A DNA stretch of 55,756 bases from positions 1 through 55,756 of the forward strand of contig LQPU01000007.1 in the NCBI GenBank assembly GCA_002101905.1. The letters are read 5' to 3'. Under the pieces are notes generated by a model. It did not search any database. It saw nothing but the letters and a program-made list of their open reading frames with translations, and was not told the DNA's origin. The translations under genes and the position numbers were made by a program. Below, in pieces: positions 25,031 through 33,495 of this stretch (positions within the stretch are counted from its first letter, which is position 1; each line of letters starts with the position of its first letter). Source of the DNA: Mycobacterium shimoidei (GTDB lineage: Bacteria; Actinomycetota; Actinomycetes; Mycobacteriales; Mycobacteriaceae).

Positions 25031-26176
25031 TCAGGCCACCAATTCCACCAGGGTGGCGTTGGCGGTGCCGCCGCCTTCACACATGGTCTGCAATCCGAAG
25101 CGAATTCCGTTGTCGCGCATGTGATGCACCATCCGGGTCATCAGCACCGCGCCGGACGCCCCCAAGGGATGGCCTAGCGCTATGGCGCCGCCCAGCGGAT
25201 TGAGCCGCTCGGGGTCGGCGCCGGTTTCGGCCAGCCACGCCAGCGGGACCGGGGCGAAGGCCTCGTTCACCTCGAACACGCCGACGTCGTCCACCGACAA
25301 GCCCACCTTGGACAGCACCTTGTCGGTGGCCGGGATCGGGCCGGTGAGCATCAGCACCGGGTCGGCACCGGTCACCGCGCCCGCCCGGTAGCGCACCAGT
25401 GGTGTCAACCCGAGTTCGAGCGCGTGCGCCGATGTGGTGACCAGCAGCGCCGCCGCGCCGTCGGATATCTGCGACGAGTTGCCGGCATGGATCACCCCGT
25501 CCTCGGTGAACGCCGGCTTCAGCCCGGCCAGCTTCTCCACCGTGGTCCCCCGACGCACACCCTCGTCCTCGCTGACGATCGCGTCGTCGACGAACACCGG
25601 GACGATCTGTGCGGTGAAAGCTCCGCTGTCCTGAGCCGCGGCGGCCCGCTCGTGCGAGCGCACCGAGTACTCGTCGAGCTGCGTTCGGGAAAAGCCCCAC
25701 TTCTTGGCGATCATCTCCGCGGAGATTCCCTGGTTGAACGAGAAATCACCGTATCGGGCAAGCACTTTCGGCCCGTACGGCATCCCGGTGGCCCGCGCCG
25801 CGCCCAACGGCACCCGGCTCATGACCTCTACTCCGCCGGCCACGACCACATCCTGCTGGCCCGACATCACCGCGTGCACCGCGAAGTCGAGCGCCTGCTG
25901 GCTGGAACCGCACGCCCGGTTGATGGTGGTGCCCGGAATGCTCTCCGGCCAGCCCGCCGCCAGCACCGCGTAGCGACCGATGTTGCTCGACTGATCGCCG
26001 ACCTGGGAGACGCAACCCCACACCACGTCGTCGATGATCCCGGGGTCGATTCCGGTGCGCTGCACCAATTCGTTGAGCACAACTGCCGACAGGTCGGCAG
26101 CGTGCATGGCCGACAGCCCGCCATTGCGCTTGCCTACCGGGGTGCGCACCGCCTCGACGATGACCGTTTCACGCAT
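25031..26176 (-). CDS. Acetyl-CoA acetyltransferase (thiolase)
   Basis: A 381-residue thiolase II fold. Nucleophile C89 in RACGSSQQ, IALGHPLGASG with the catalytic His, and the second Cys in CEGGGTANA near the C-terminus, all intact. Would cleave a 3-ketoacyl-CoA to acetyl- or propionyl-CoA. The ATG at 26176 (MRETVIVEAVRTP) matches the family N-terminus; upstream extension in frame is inside the hydratase gene. Overlaps the hydratase by eight bases; last gene of a minus-strand beta-oxidation operon. Confidence 0.94.
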   Translation of the reverse strand: MRETVIVEAVRTPVGKRNGGLSAMHAADLSAVVLNELVQRTGIDPGIIDDVVWGCVSQVGDQSSNIGRYAVLAAGWPESIPGTTINRACGSSQQALDFAVHAVMSGQQDVVVAGGVEVMSRVPLGAARATGMPYGPKVLARYGDFSFNQGISAEMIAKKWGFSRTQLDEYSVRSHERAAAAQDSGAFTAQIVPVFVDDAIVSEDEGVRRGTTVEKLAGLKPAFTEDGVIHAGNSSQISDGAAALLVTTSAHALELGLTPLVRYRAGAVTGADPVLMLTGPIPATDKVLSKVGLSVDDVGVFEVNEAFAPVPLAWLAETGADPERLNPLGGAIALGHPLGASGAVLMTRMVHHMRDNGIRFGLQTMCEGGGTANATLVELVA

Positions 26177-26975
26177 CTGTCCGCTCCGATCTCGAAACCG
26201 CCCACCGACCAGTAAACGACGGCTCCCGTCGGTCGGCGAACGCGGCATAGGCCTCGGCGGCATCCGCGGTAGCGAAGTTGACGACCTGCGCACGCGCCTC
26301 GTTGGCCAGCGCATCGCGCAGGGTCCGGTCGGCGTTCTCGTTCAACAGCGCCTTGGATTGTGCCAGCGCGATCTGCGGCCCGGCGGCCAGACGGTCGGCG
26401 AGGTCATCGACGAAGCTGTCGATCTCCTCGGCCGACACGACCCACGTCACCAGGCTCAAAGCCTGCGCTTCCTCGGCGTCGATGGTCTCGGCCAGCAGTG
26501 CCAGCCGTTTGGCCTGCTGCAGCCCAACGATTTTCGGCAACAGCCAGGAGCCGCCCAGATCCAGCGAGAGTCCGCGCTTGGCGAAAATCTGGCAGAACCT
26601 CGATTCCGGGGTGGCGACCACCAAATCGCAGCCCAGGGCGAGGTTCCAGCCGGCGCCGACGGCCACCCCGGTCACCTTGGCGATGGTCGGTCGCGGCAAT
26701 TCGTGCAATGCCAGCGCCACGTCGGTGAGCCGGCGCAGCTTGTTCACCGGGTGCGCGTCGTCGGACGTGGAGATGTCTGCACCGGAACAGAACGCCCCGC
26801 CGGCCCCGGTGATCACTACCGCGCGCACGCCGGGGTCGGTGCCGGCCGCGGTCAGCGCCTCGGCCAGCGCAATCCACAACTGTGGGTTGATCGCGTTCTT
26901 GCGCTTCGGGCGGTTCAGCGTCAGCGTGCGTACGCCGTTGCGGTCGCTGCACAGCAGCACGGGTTCGTCAGGCAT
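26169..26975 (-). CDS. Enoyl-CoA hydratase/isomerase (crotonase family)
   Basis: A 268-residue crotonase-fold protein. Oxyanion-hole segments GAGGAFCSGADI and NLALGCDLVVAT are present. The helix that carries the second catalytic Glu in true hydratases reads FAKRGLSLDLGGSWLL, with Asp as in PaaG-like isomerases, so it may be an isomerase rather than a hydratase. I take ATG 26975; an in-frame TTG at 26996 would add seven residues. Sits between acyl-CoA dehydrogenase and thiolase in the operon. Confidence 0.88.
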   Translation of the reverse strand: MPDEPVLLCSDRNGVRTLTLNRPKRKNAINPQLWIALAEALTAAGTDPGVRAVVITGAGGAFCSGADISTSDDAHPVNKLRRLTDVALALHELPRPTIAKVTGVAVGAGWNLALGCDLVVATPESRFCQIFAKRGLSLDLGGSWLLPKIVGLQQAKRLALLAETIDAEEAQALSLVTWVVSAEEIDSFVDDLADRLAAGPQIALAQSKALLNENADRTLRDALANEARAQVVNFATADAAEAYAAFADRREPSFTGRWAVSRSERTDA

Positions 26976-26990
26976 AGGCTCATCAATAAC

Positions 26991-27010
26991 CCTCAATAGC
27001 CCTCAATAGC
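26991..27010. repeat. 10-bp tandem duplication
   Basis: CCTCAATAGC occurs twice in direct tandem, with a third diverged copy (CATCAATAAC) just before at 26981-26990. The second copy covers the stop codon of the acyl-CoA dehydrogenase gene. Looks like replication slippage in the short intergenic gap. Confidence 0.7.
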
Positions 27011-28184
27011 TCCTCGGAAGTTTGAGGGTGTGCGATCCGAGGAAATTGAGGATCATTTCCTGGCTGATCGGCGCGATCTTCATCAGCCGGGCCTCGCGGA
27101 AATAGCGGGCGACGTTGTACTCCTCGGCGTAGCCCATGCCGCCGTGCGTTTGCAACGCCCGGTCGGCAGCGGTGAAGCCGGCGTCGGCGCACAAGTATTT
27201 GGCCGTATTGGCCTCGCGCCCACAGGGTTTGCCGTTGTCATAGAGCCAGGTGGCCTTGCGCAACATCAGCTCGGCCGCGTCGAGCCGGGTCAGCGAGTCA
27301 GCCAGCGGGAACTGGATGCCCTGGTTCATGCCGATCGGCCGGCCGAAGACCTCGCGGTCGGTGGCGTATTTGACCGCTTTGTCCAGCGCCACCCTGCCGA
27401 TCCCGAGCGCTTCGGCCGCGATCAGCATCCGCTCCGGGTTCAGCCCGTCGAGGATGTAGTGAAATCCTTTGCCCTCCTCGCCGACTCGATCCTCGACCGG
27501 CACCTCGAGGTTGTCGATGAACACCTCGTTGGAACTGACCGCGTTGCGGCCCATCTTGCGGATCGGCCGGATGTCGACGTGGTCGCGGTCGAGATCGGTG
27601 AGAAACAGCGTCATCCCGTCGGTCTTCTTGGTGACCTCGTCGTAATGCTGGGTGCGGGTGAGCAACAGTATCTTCTCGGACTCCTGCGCCTTGGAGATCC
27701 ACACCTTGCGGCCGTTGACGACGTAGCGATCACCTTGCCGTTTGGCGAACGTACTGATGCGGGAAGTGTCCAGGCCCGCACCGGGTTCGGTGACACCGAA
27801 ACAGACGTGCAGATCCCCGGTGGCCACCCGCGGCAAGGTGCGGGCCTTGAGCTCCGCGGAGCCGTACTTGACCACCGGCTGCATACCGAAGATCGACAGG
27901 TGAATCGAGCTGGCGGCGTTCATGCCACCGCCGGATTTGGCGACCTCCTCGGCCAAAAGTGTGGCCTCGGTGATGCCGAGGCCATGGCCGCCGTACTCGA
28001 CGGGGATCGTCATCCCGAGCCACCCGCCATCAGCGATGGCCCGATAGAACTCGGACGGGAACTCGTGCGCCTGGTCGCGCTCCATCCAATAGTGGTCGTC
28101 GAACTTCTGCGCCAACTCAGCGACCGACCTGCGGATCAGCTCCTGATCCTCGGTCAGCTCGAAATTCATTCCGGAGCTTGACAC
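27003..28184 (-). CDS. Acyl-CoA dehydrogenase
   Basis: A 393-residue acyl-CoA dehydrogenase with GVTEPGAGLDTS (flavin contact), VNGRKVWISKAQ, REVFGRPIGMNQGIQFPLAD and LQTHGGMGYAEEYN near the C-terminus. It is a single-gene homotetramer type, unlike the paired FadE genes here. GTG at 28184 or ATG at 28169 (five residues shorter) are both possible. One base after the amidohydrolase stop; part of the amidohydrolase-dehydrogenase-hydratase-thiolase operon. Confidence 0.94.
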   Translation of the reverse strand: MSSSGMNFELTEDQELIRRSVAELAQKFDDHYWMERDQAHEFPSEFYRAIADGGWLGMTIPVEYGGHGLGITEATLLAEEVAKSGGGMNAASSIHLSIFGMQPVVKYGSAELKARTLPRVATGDLHVCFGVTEPGAGLDTSRISTFAKRQGDRYVVNGRKVWISKAQESEKILLLTRTQHYDEVTKKTDGMTLFLTDLDRDHVDIRPIRKMGRNAVSSNEVFIDNLEVPVEDRVGEEGKGFHYILDGLNPERMLIAAEALGIGRVALDKAVKYATDREVFGRPIGMNQGIQFPLADSLTRLDAAELMLRKATWLYDNGKPCGREANTAKYLCADAGFTAADRALQTHGGMGYAEEYNVARYFREARLMKIAPISQEMILNFLGSHTLKLPRSY

Positions 28185-28185
28185 C

Positions 28186-29481
28186 TCAGTCGGTATTACC
28201 GGTCAGCGATTTCGCGCTGGCGGCAAACTCCGCTAACGACGAGCCTGAGCGCTCTTTGTGATGAGACAGGGCACGAATCGAAACATCATGCCCTTCAGCG
28301 GCTTTGCGCAACGCACCGACCGTCGCTTGCTCACGGCTGATGTGGCTGAACGGGTCGAACGAGTACCACCGCATGGCGTTCTCGTAGCCCAGCTTGTTGA
28401 TTTCGTCGTCCGGCACGTTGTTGGCCGACAGCACATCCCACAGCTCCTCGGGCGCACCCGGCCACATCGAGTCGCTGTGCGGGTAGTCGGCCTCCCAACA
28501 GATGTTGTCGATGCCGATCATGTTGCGCAGCGCCACGCCCACCTTGTCGCTGATGAAGCAGGTCAGGAAGTGCTCGCGGAAGACCTCGGACGGCAGCTTG
28601 CCGCCGAAGTTCTGGTGGGTCCAGGTGGAGTGCATCTCGTAGGTGCGGTCGGCTCGCTCGAGGAAGTACGGGATCCACCCGGTGCCGCCCTCCGAGAGTG
28701 CGATCTTGAGGTCCGGGTACTTCTTGATGGGCGCCGACCACAACAGGTCCGCGGCGGCCTGCACGATGTTCATCGGCTGCAGGGTGATCATCACGTCCAT
28801 CGGGGCATCGGGCGCGGTGATCGCCAGCCGGCCCGACGATCCGATGTGGATGTTCATCACAGTATTGGTGTCGCACAACGCTTTCCACAGCGGATCCCAA
28901 TACTCGTCGTGGAAGCTGGGGTATCCCATGGCCGCCGGGTTCTCGGTGAACGTCAAGGCGTGCACGCCCTTCTTGGACACCCGGCGGACCTCATCGGCGC
29001 ACTTCTCGGCGTCCCAGATGACCGGCAGCGCCATCGGAATGAACCGCGCGGGGTAGGCCCCGCACCATTCGTCGATGTGCCAGTCGTTGTAGGCCTGCAC
29101 CAACGCCAGCGAGAATTCAGGATCCTCGGTGGCAAACAGCCGCCCCGCGAAACCCGGGAACGACGGAAAGCAGATCGAGCCCAAGATGCCGCCGGCGTTC
29201 ATGTCCTTGACCCGCTCGTCGACGTTGTAGCAGCCCGGCCGGATCTCGTCGAGGCCCTGCGGTTCCAGGCCGTACTCCTCCTTGGGGCGGCCGGCCACCG
29301 CGTTGAGCGCGACGTTGGGAATCACGGTGTCGCGGAACTGCCAGGTGTCCGAGCCGTCCGGGTTGTGCACCAGCCGGGGGGCATCGTCGATGTACTTTTT
29401 GGCCAGGTGGTTCTTGAACATGTCCGGCGGCTCGACGATGTGGTCGTCGACGCTGATCAAGATCATGTCGTCCTTGTTCAC
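28186..29481 (-). CDS. Amidohydrolase-2 family hydrolase
   Basis: A 431-residue amidohydrolase-2 family protein with the N-terminal SVDDHIVEPPDMF and C-terminal WEADYPHSDS motifs of this actinobacterial subgroup, which is common in steroid and aromatic catabolic clusters. Predicted cytosolic, metal-dependent. GTG start with GAGAGAGAGGA upstream. First gene of the operon running to the thiolase; a dyad operator lies 39 bases upstream. Confidence 0.93.
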   Translation of the reverse strand: MNKDDMILISVDDHIVEPPDMFKNHLAKKYIDDAPRLVHNPDGSDTWQFRDTVIPNVALNAVAGRPKEEYGLEPQGLDEIRPGCYNVDERVKDMNAGGILGSICFPSFPGFAGRLFATEDPEFSLALVQAYNDWHIDEWCGAYPARFIPMALPVIWDAEKCADEVRRVSKKGVHALTFTENPAAMGYPSFHDEYWDPLWKALCDTNTVMNIHIGSSGRLAITAPDAPMDVMITLQPMNIVQAAADLLWSAPIKKYPDLKIALSEGGTGWIPYFLERADRTYEMHSTWTHQNFGGKLPSEVFREHFLTCFISDKVGVALRNMIGIDNICWEADYPHSDSMWPGAPEELWDVLSANNVPDDEINKLGYENAMRWYSFDPFSHISREQATVGALRKAAEGHDVSIRALSHHKERSGSSLAEFAASAKSLTGNTD

Positions 29482-29520
29482 TGGTCGGTCCTCTCTCTCG
29501 GCGGCCGTGAACCCTTAGTA

Positions 29521-29537
29521 TGGAAATTAGCTTCTCA
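29521..29537. promoter_or_regulatory. 17-bp dyad operator, site 6 (weaker)
   Basis: TGGAAATTAGCTTCTCA, three mismatches to TGAGAAT-N3-ATTCTCA. The right arm continues as TTCTCA-GAACC-TGAGAA (29532-29548), a second dyad in outward order. In front of the amidohydrolase-thiolase operon. The rest of the 241-base gap to 29722 is non-coding promoter sequence. Confidence 0.4.
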
Positions 29538-29688
29538 GAACCTGAGAATCAACATCTTGACAGTACCGCCGCAGCCGCCGCAGCGCTGCTCGCGCGCCGA
29601 TGTCCGGCCCGTCGATATCGGCGTTTTCGCAGGTGTCACCGCTGGTATTGACCAATCGAGCCGATCGTGGAAATCTATTGGCCAAATA

Positions 29689-29705
29689 TGAGAATATGAT
29701 TCTCA
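29689..29705. promoter_or_regulatory. 17-bp dyad operator, site 7 (perfect)
   Basis: TGAGAATATGATTCTCA, a perfect 7-3-7 dyad. It contains a -10-like TATGAT (29695-29700), and the ATG at 29723 follows 17 bases after it. A bound repressor would therefore sit on the promoter. Confidence 0.75.
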
Positions 29706-29722
29706 AATCTGAGGAGGGCACT

Positions 29723-30250
29723 ATGCGGCTGTCTCCGTTGCCGGCCGACGCGTGGGACGACGCTGTTCGGCATGCGGTGGCGGCAATGCTGCCCGAGGAC
29801 CGGCGTAATCCGCAGGGAGCCGGCAACCTGCTGGGCACGCTGGTGCACCATCCCGAGCTGACCCGCGCGTTTTTGCGGTTCAGCCTTTATCTGCTGTCCG
29901 GTTCGACGCTGCCGGCGCGAGTGCGCGAGCAGGTCATCCTGCGGGTCGCGCACCGTCGCGGTTGTGCCTACGAATGGACCCACCACGTCAAGATCGGCAA
30001 GAAGGCCGGGCTTTCGGACTCAGACATCGCCGCCATCCAATCCGGCGACCCCGCCGACCCATTCGACCGCGCGGTGTGCAACGCCGTCGACGAGCTCGAC
30101 GAGAAGACGAATCTGTCGGACGCGACGTGGGACGCGCTGGCAGAGCGGCTCGACGAGCGACAGCGAATGGATCTGATTTTCACGGCCGGGGGGTACACGG
30201 CGCTCGCGATGGCGCTGAACACCTTTGGCGTCGAAGTGGAACAAGGCTAG
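29723..30250 (+). CDS. Carboxymuconolactone decarboxylase/AhpD-like protein
   Basis: A 175-residue all-helical CMD-family protein. The signature region is RVAHRRGCAYEWTHHVKIGKK; only one Cys of the AhpD CxxC is present, so thiol peroxidase-partner activity is unlikely and a decarboxylase-like or unknown role fits better. ATG at 29723 with GAGGAGG in good position; the frame extends upstream to 29600 through the operator and is not used. First gene of the Rieske oxygenase operon. Confidence 0.88.
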   Translation: MRLSPLPADAWDDAVRHAVAAMLPEDRRNPQGAGNLLGTLVHHPELTRAFLRFSLYLLSGSTLPARVREQVILRVAHRRGCAYEWTHHVKIGKKAGLSDSDIAAIQSGDPADPFDRAVCNAVDELDEKTNLSDATWDALAERLDERQRMDLIFTAGGYTALAMALNTFGVEVEQG

Positions 30251-30268
30251 AAAGAGAAGAGCACAACC

Positions 30269-31549
30269 ATGCCACATTTCACCAAGCCCGCTGCCGGCAG
30301 CTGGACGCAGAACTATCCCGAACTCGGCACCGGCCCAGTCGATTACACCGACTCCATCGACCCGGCTTTCTTCGAAGCCGAGCGCGCGGCGATCTTCCGG
30401 CGGACCTGGTTGAATGTGGGCCGCGTCGAGCGGCTTCCGCGCACCGGCAGCTACTTCACCAAAGAGCTGCCGTCAGCCGGGCCGGGCATCTCGGTGATCG
30501 TCGTCAAGACCAAGGACGGGTCGATCAAGGCGTTCCACAACGTATGCCGGCACCGCGGAAACAAGTTGGTGTGGAACGACTATCCCCACGAAGAAACCTC
30601 GGGCATCTGCCGGCAGTTCACCTGCAAATACCACGCATGGCGCTACAACCTCGACGGTGAGCTGACGTTCATCCAGCAGGAGGACGAGTTCTTCGACGTC
30701 GACAAGAGCCAGTACGGGCTGGTGCCGGTGCGCTGCGAGGTGTGGGAGGGGTTCATCTTCGTCAATCTCGATGCCGATGCGCAGCCGTTGACGGAATACC
30801 TCGGTCCACTTGCCAAGGGCATCGAGGGCTACCCGTTCCACGAGATGACCGAGACCTACTCCTACCGGGCCGAGGTCGGCAGCAACTGGAAGCTGTTCAT
30901 CGACGCGTTCGCCGAGTTCTACCACGCGCCGGTGCTGCATCAGGGCCAGTACACCAAGGAGGAAGCCGCCAAAATTCAGAAGTACGGCTTTGAGGCGTTG
31001 TACTACGAGCTGGCCAGTCCGCACGGAATGATCTCCACCTGGGGAGGTCAGGCACCGCCCCGGGACCTGAACATGGTGAAGCCCATCGACCGGGTGCTGC
31101 GCAGTGGGCTGTTCGGCCCGTGGGACAAGCCGGAGGTGATCGAAAAACTTGACCAGCTTCCCCCGGGCGTCAACCCGAAGAGGGCGCCGCAGTGGGGCAT
31201 TGACTCGTGGCACTTCTTCCCGAACTTCATGTTGCTGATCTGGGAGCCAGGCTGGTTCTTGACCTATCACTACTGGCCCACCGCCGTGGACAAGCACATC
31301 TTCGAAACGACGCTGTATTTCGTCCCGCCGAAAAACGCGCGGGAACGATTGGCCCAGGAGTTGGCCGCGGTGACGTTCAAGGAATACGCCCTGCAGGATG
31401 CCAACACCCTCGAAGCGACCCAGACCATGATCGGCACCAAAGTTGTCAAAGACTTCTTACTGTGCGACCAGGAGATCCTGCTGCGGCATCTACACAAGGT
31501 GACCGGCGACTATGTGAAGGAGTACCACGGCAATGGCCACCGCAACTAA
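30269..31549 (+). CDS. Rieske non-heme iron oxygenase, alpha subunit
   Basis: A 426-residue ring-hydroxylating type oxygenase. Rieske centre C93-x-H95 and C119-x2-H122; mononuclear iron ligands H219 and H224 in AEFYHAPVLH with a downstream Asp expected. The residue bridging the two centres, usually Asp, appears to be Glu216, as reported for carnitine oxygenase CntA (from memory). Needs a reductase and perhaps the Rieske ferredoxin at 9187. No classic beta subunit follows, but an NTF2-like protein is encoded at 33070. AAAGAGAAG before the ATG. Confidence 0.93.
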   Translation: MPHFTKPAAGSWTQNYPELGTGPVDYTDSIDPAFFEAERAAIFRRTWLNVGRVERLPRTGSYFTKELPSAGPGISVIVVKTKDGSIKAFHNVCRHRGNKLVWNDYPHEETSGICRQFTCKYHAWRYNLDGELTFIQQEDEFFDVDKSQYGLVPVRCEVWEGFIFVNLDADAQPLTEYLGPLAKGIEGYPFHEMTETYSYRAEVGSNWKLFIDAFAEFYHAPVLHQGQYTKEEAAKIQKYGFEALYYELASPHGMISTWGGQAPPRDLNMVKPIDRVLRSGLFGPWDKPEVIEKLDQLPPGVNPKRAPQWGIDSWHFFPNFMLLIWEPGWFLTYHYWPTAVDKHIFETTLYFVPPKNARERLAQELAAVTFKEYALQDANTLEATQTMIGTKVVKDFLLCDQEILLRHLHKVTGDYVKEYHGNGHRN

Positions 31550-31868
31550 GCTGCCCGCCGAATTCGCCGACCTCGAGCCCTTTTTGGAGTGGGACCTGGC
31601 GACCGAGCCGGAGCGCTACGCCAAACGGCTGGCGTCGTCCATGGCACAGATGCAGGCGTTCTATGACGCCGCGTTTCCCCGCCTACCGGATGTGATCGCT
31701 TACTGCGACCAGTTCCCGCTCGACGAACTGCCGGACGACGCGCGAACGCTGATGCACATGATGCAGTCGCTGATCATGGTGTCGTTCCCGATCGAAGCGT
31801 GGAAACAGCCGCGAGTCCCAGATAGCGGCGCGGCCTGGCTGGAGCTGATCCGGGAACCGGTGATCTGA
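31533..31868 (+). CDS. Hypothetical protein linked to the Rieske oxygenase
   Basis: A 111-residue acidic, probably helical protein with no motif I recognise. Its ATG lies inside the oxygenase gene (17-base overlap), and the next gene begins three bases after its stop, so it is an integral part of the operon. It may be a small accessory subunit; function not inferred. Confidence 0.75.
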   Translation: MATATKLPAEFADLEPFLEWDLATEPERYAKRLASSMAQMQAFYDAAFPRLPDVIAYCDQFPLDELPDDARTLMHMMQSLIMVSFPIEAWKQPRVPDSGAAWLELIREPVI

Positions 31869-31871
31869 GAG

Positions 31872-33086
31872 GTGCTGACGCTCAAGGCAGCTGGGCTACT
31901 CGACGTCGACGTCGGGGAGATCGTCCGGCCGGGCGTTGTGCGGATTGACGACGAGCGTATCGCCGGTGTGGGCGGCGCACCGCAGGGTGATGTCATCGAT
32001 CTCGGTGACCAGATTCTGTTGCCGGGGTTGATGGACATGGAAGTCAACCTGCTGATGGGCGGGCGCGGGGAGACCGGTCTGGCCTCCTCGGTGCAGGACG
32101 ATCCGCCCACCCGGGTGCTGCGTGCGGTGGGCAATGCCCGCCGCACCCTGCGCGCGGGATTCACCACGGTGCGCAACCTTGGCCTGTTCGTCAAGACCGG
32201 GGGTTATCTGCTCGACGTCGCGCTGGCCAAGGCGATCGACAAGGGCTGGATCGACGGACCCCGAGTGGTGCCTGCGGGGCACGCGATCACCCCGACCGGC
32301 GGCCACCTCGATCCGACGATGTTCTCGGCGTTCGCGCCGGATCTGCTGCACTTGACCGTCGAGGAGGGCATCGCCAACGGTGTCGACGAAGTCCGCAAGG
32401 CGGTGCGCTACCAGATCAAATACGGCGCACAGCTGATCAAGGTGTGCTGTTCTGGTGGGGTGATGTCGCTCACCGGGCCGCCTGGAGCACAGCACTATTC
32501 GGACGAAGAGCTGCGGGTCATCGTCGACGAGGCGCATCGGCGCGGGCTGCGGGTGGCCGCGCACACGCACGGCGCCGAGGCGGTCAAGCATGCCGTCGCC
32601 GCCGGCATCGACTGCATCGAGCACGGCTTTCTGGTCGACGACGAGGCAATCGCGACCATGGTCACCCACGGCACCTTCCTGGTGAGCACCCGGCGCCTGA
32701 CCGACGCGATGGACGTCTCCCATGCCCCACCCGAACTGCAGGCCAAGGCCGCAGAGATGTTCCCCCGGGCGCGTAAGTCCATCCTCGCCGCCTACGAGGC
32801 CGGCGTGAAGATCGCGGTCGGCACCGACGCGCCGGCGATCCCGCACGGCCGAAACGCCGACGAACTCGTCACCCTGGTGGAATTGGGTCTACCGCCGCTG
32901 GAGGTACTGCGAGCGGCGACCACCACCGCCGCGGAGCTCATCGACGCCACCGACCGCGGCAGGTTGGCGGAGGGCCTGCTGGCCGACATCATCGCAGTGC
33001 CGGGAGATCCATTGCAGGACATGACCGTGACCCAGAACGTGAGCTTTGTCATGAAGGGCGGCAAGGTGTATGCCAACAAGAACTGA
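31872..33086 (+). CDS. Imidazolonepropionase-like amidohydrolase lacking the HxH motif
   Basis: A 404-residue metal-dependent hydrolase fold. The family N-terminal motif, normally PGLIDxHxH, reads PGLMDMEVN, so both metal-binding His are replaced (E57, N59). Other expected residues remain: K190 in IKVCCSGG (carboxylated lysine), H231/H233 in AAHTHG, H251 in EHG, and D319 in GTDAP. It may bind metal differently or be mono-nuclear. GTG start three bases after the previous stop, with GAGAGG upstream. Next gene overlaps by 17 bases. Confidence 0.88.
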   Translation: MLTLKAAGLLDVDVGEIVRPGVVRIDDERIAGVGGAPQGDVIDLGDQILLPGLMDMEVNLLMGGRGETGLASSVQDDPPTRVLRAVGNARRTLRAGFTTVRNLGLFVKTGGYLLDVALAKAIDKGWIDGPRVVPAGHAITPTGGHLDPTMFSAFAPDLLHLTVEEGIANGVDEVRKAVRYQIKYGAQLIKVCCSGGVMSLTGPPGAQHYSDEELRVIVDEAHRRGLRVAAHTHGAEAVKHAVAAGIDCIEHGFLVDDEAIATMVTHGTFLVSTRRLTDAMDVSHAPPELQAKAAEMFPRARKSILAAYEAGVKIAVGTDAPAIPHGRNADELVTLVELGLPPLEVLRAATTTAAELIDATDRGRLAEGLLADIIAVPGDPLQDMTVTQNVSFVMKGGKVYANKN

Positions 33087-33495
33087 AGACCTCGTCGAGA
33101 TCCAACAGCTGCTGGCCCGCTACGCGGTCACCATCACTCAGGAAGACATCGACGGGCTGCTCAAGGTCTTCACGCCCGATGGCACCTACAGCGCCTTCGG
33201 AGAAACCTATTCGCTGGAGCGGTTTCCGGCGCTGGTGGACGCCGCGCCGAAAGGTTTGTTCTTGACCGCAACCCCGGTGATCGAGTTCGCCGGCGACACC
33301 GCGACCGGCACCCAGCCGCTGTGCTTCATCGACCATGCCACCCACGACATGCGCATCGGCTACTACAACGACACCTACGTCCGCACCCCCGATGGGTGGC
33401 GACTCAAAACCCGTGCGATGACGTTCATTCGGCGCAGCGGTGCACACGACTCGGGTCGCCCGCATGCGGTGGGGCGGCCATCGGGCGAAGCATGA
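33070..33495 (+). CDS. SnoaL/NTF2-like protein
   Basis: A 141-residue cone-shaped NTF2/SnoaL fold: an N-terminal helix (EIQQLLARYAVTI), then the ADGTY-type strand FTPDGTYSAFG and a C-terminal WRLKTRAMTFIRR strand. The fold serves as isomerase, hydratase or as beta subunit of Rieske oxygenases, so a partner role for the oxygenase at 30269 is possible. Overlaps its neighbours on both sides (17 and 4 bases). Confidence 0.85.
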   Translation: MPTRTEDLVEIQQLLARYAVTITQEDIDGLLKVFTPDGTYSAFGETYSLERFPALVDAAPKGLFLTATPVIEFAGDTATGTQPLCFIDHATHDMRIGYYNDTYVRTPDGWRLKTRAMTFIRRSGAHDSGRPHAVGRPSGEA

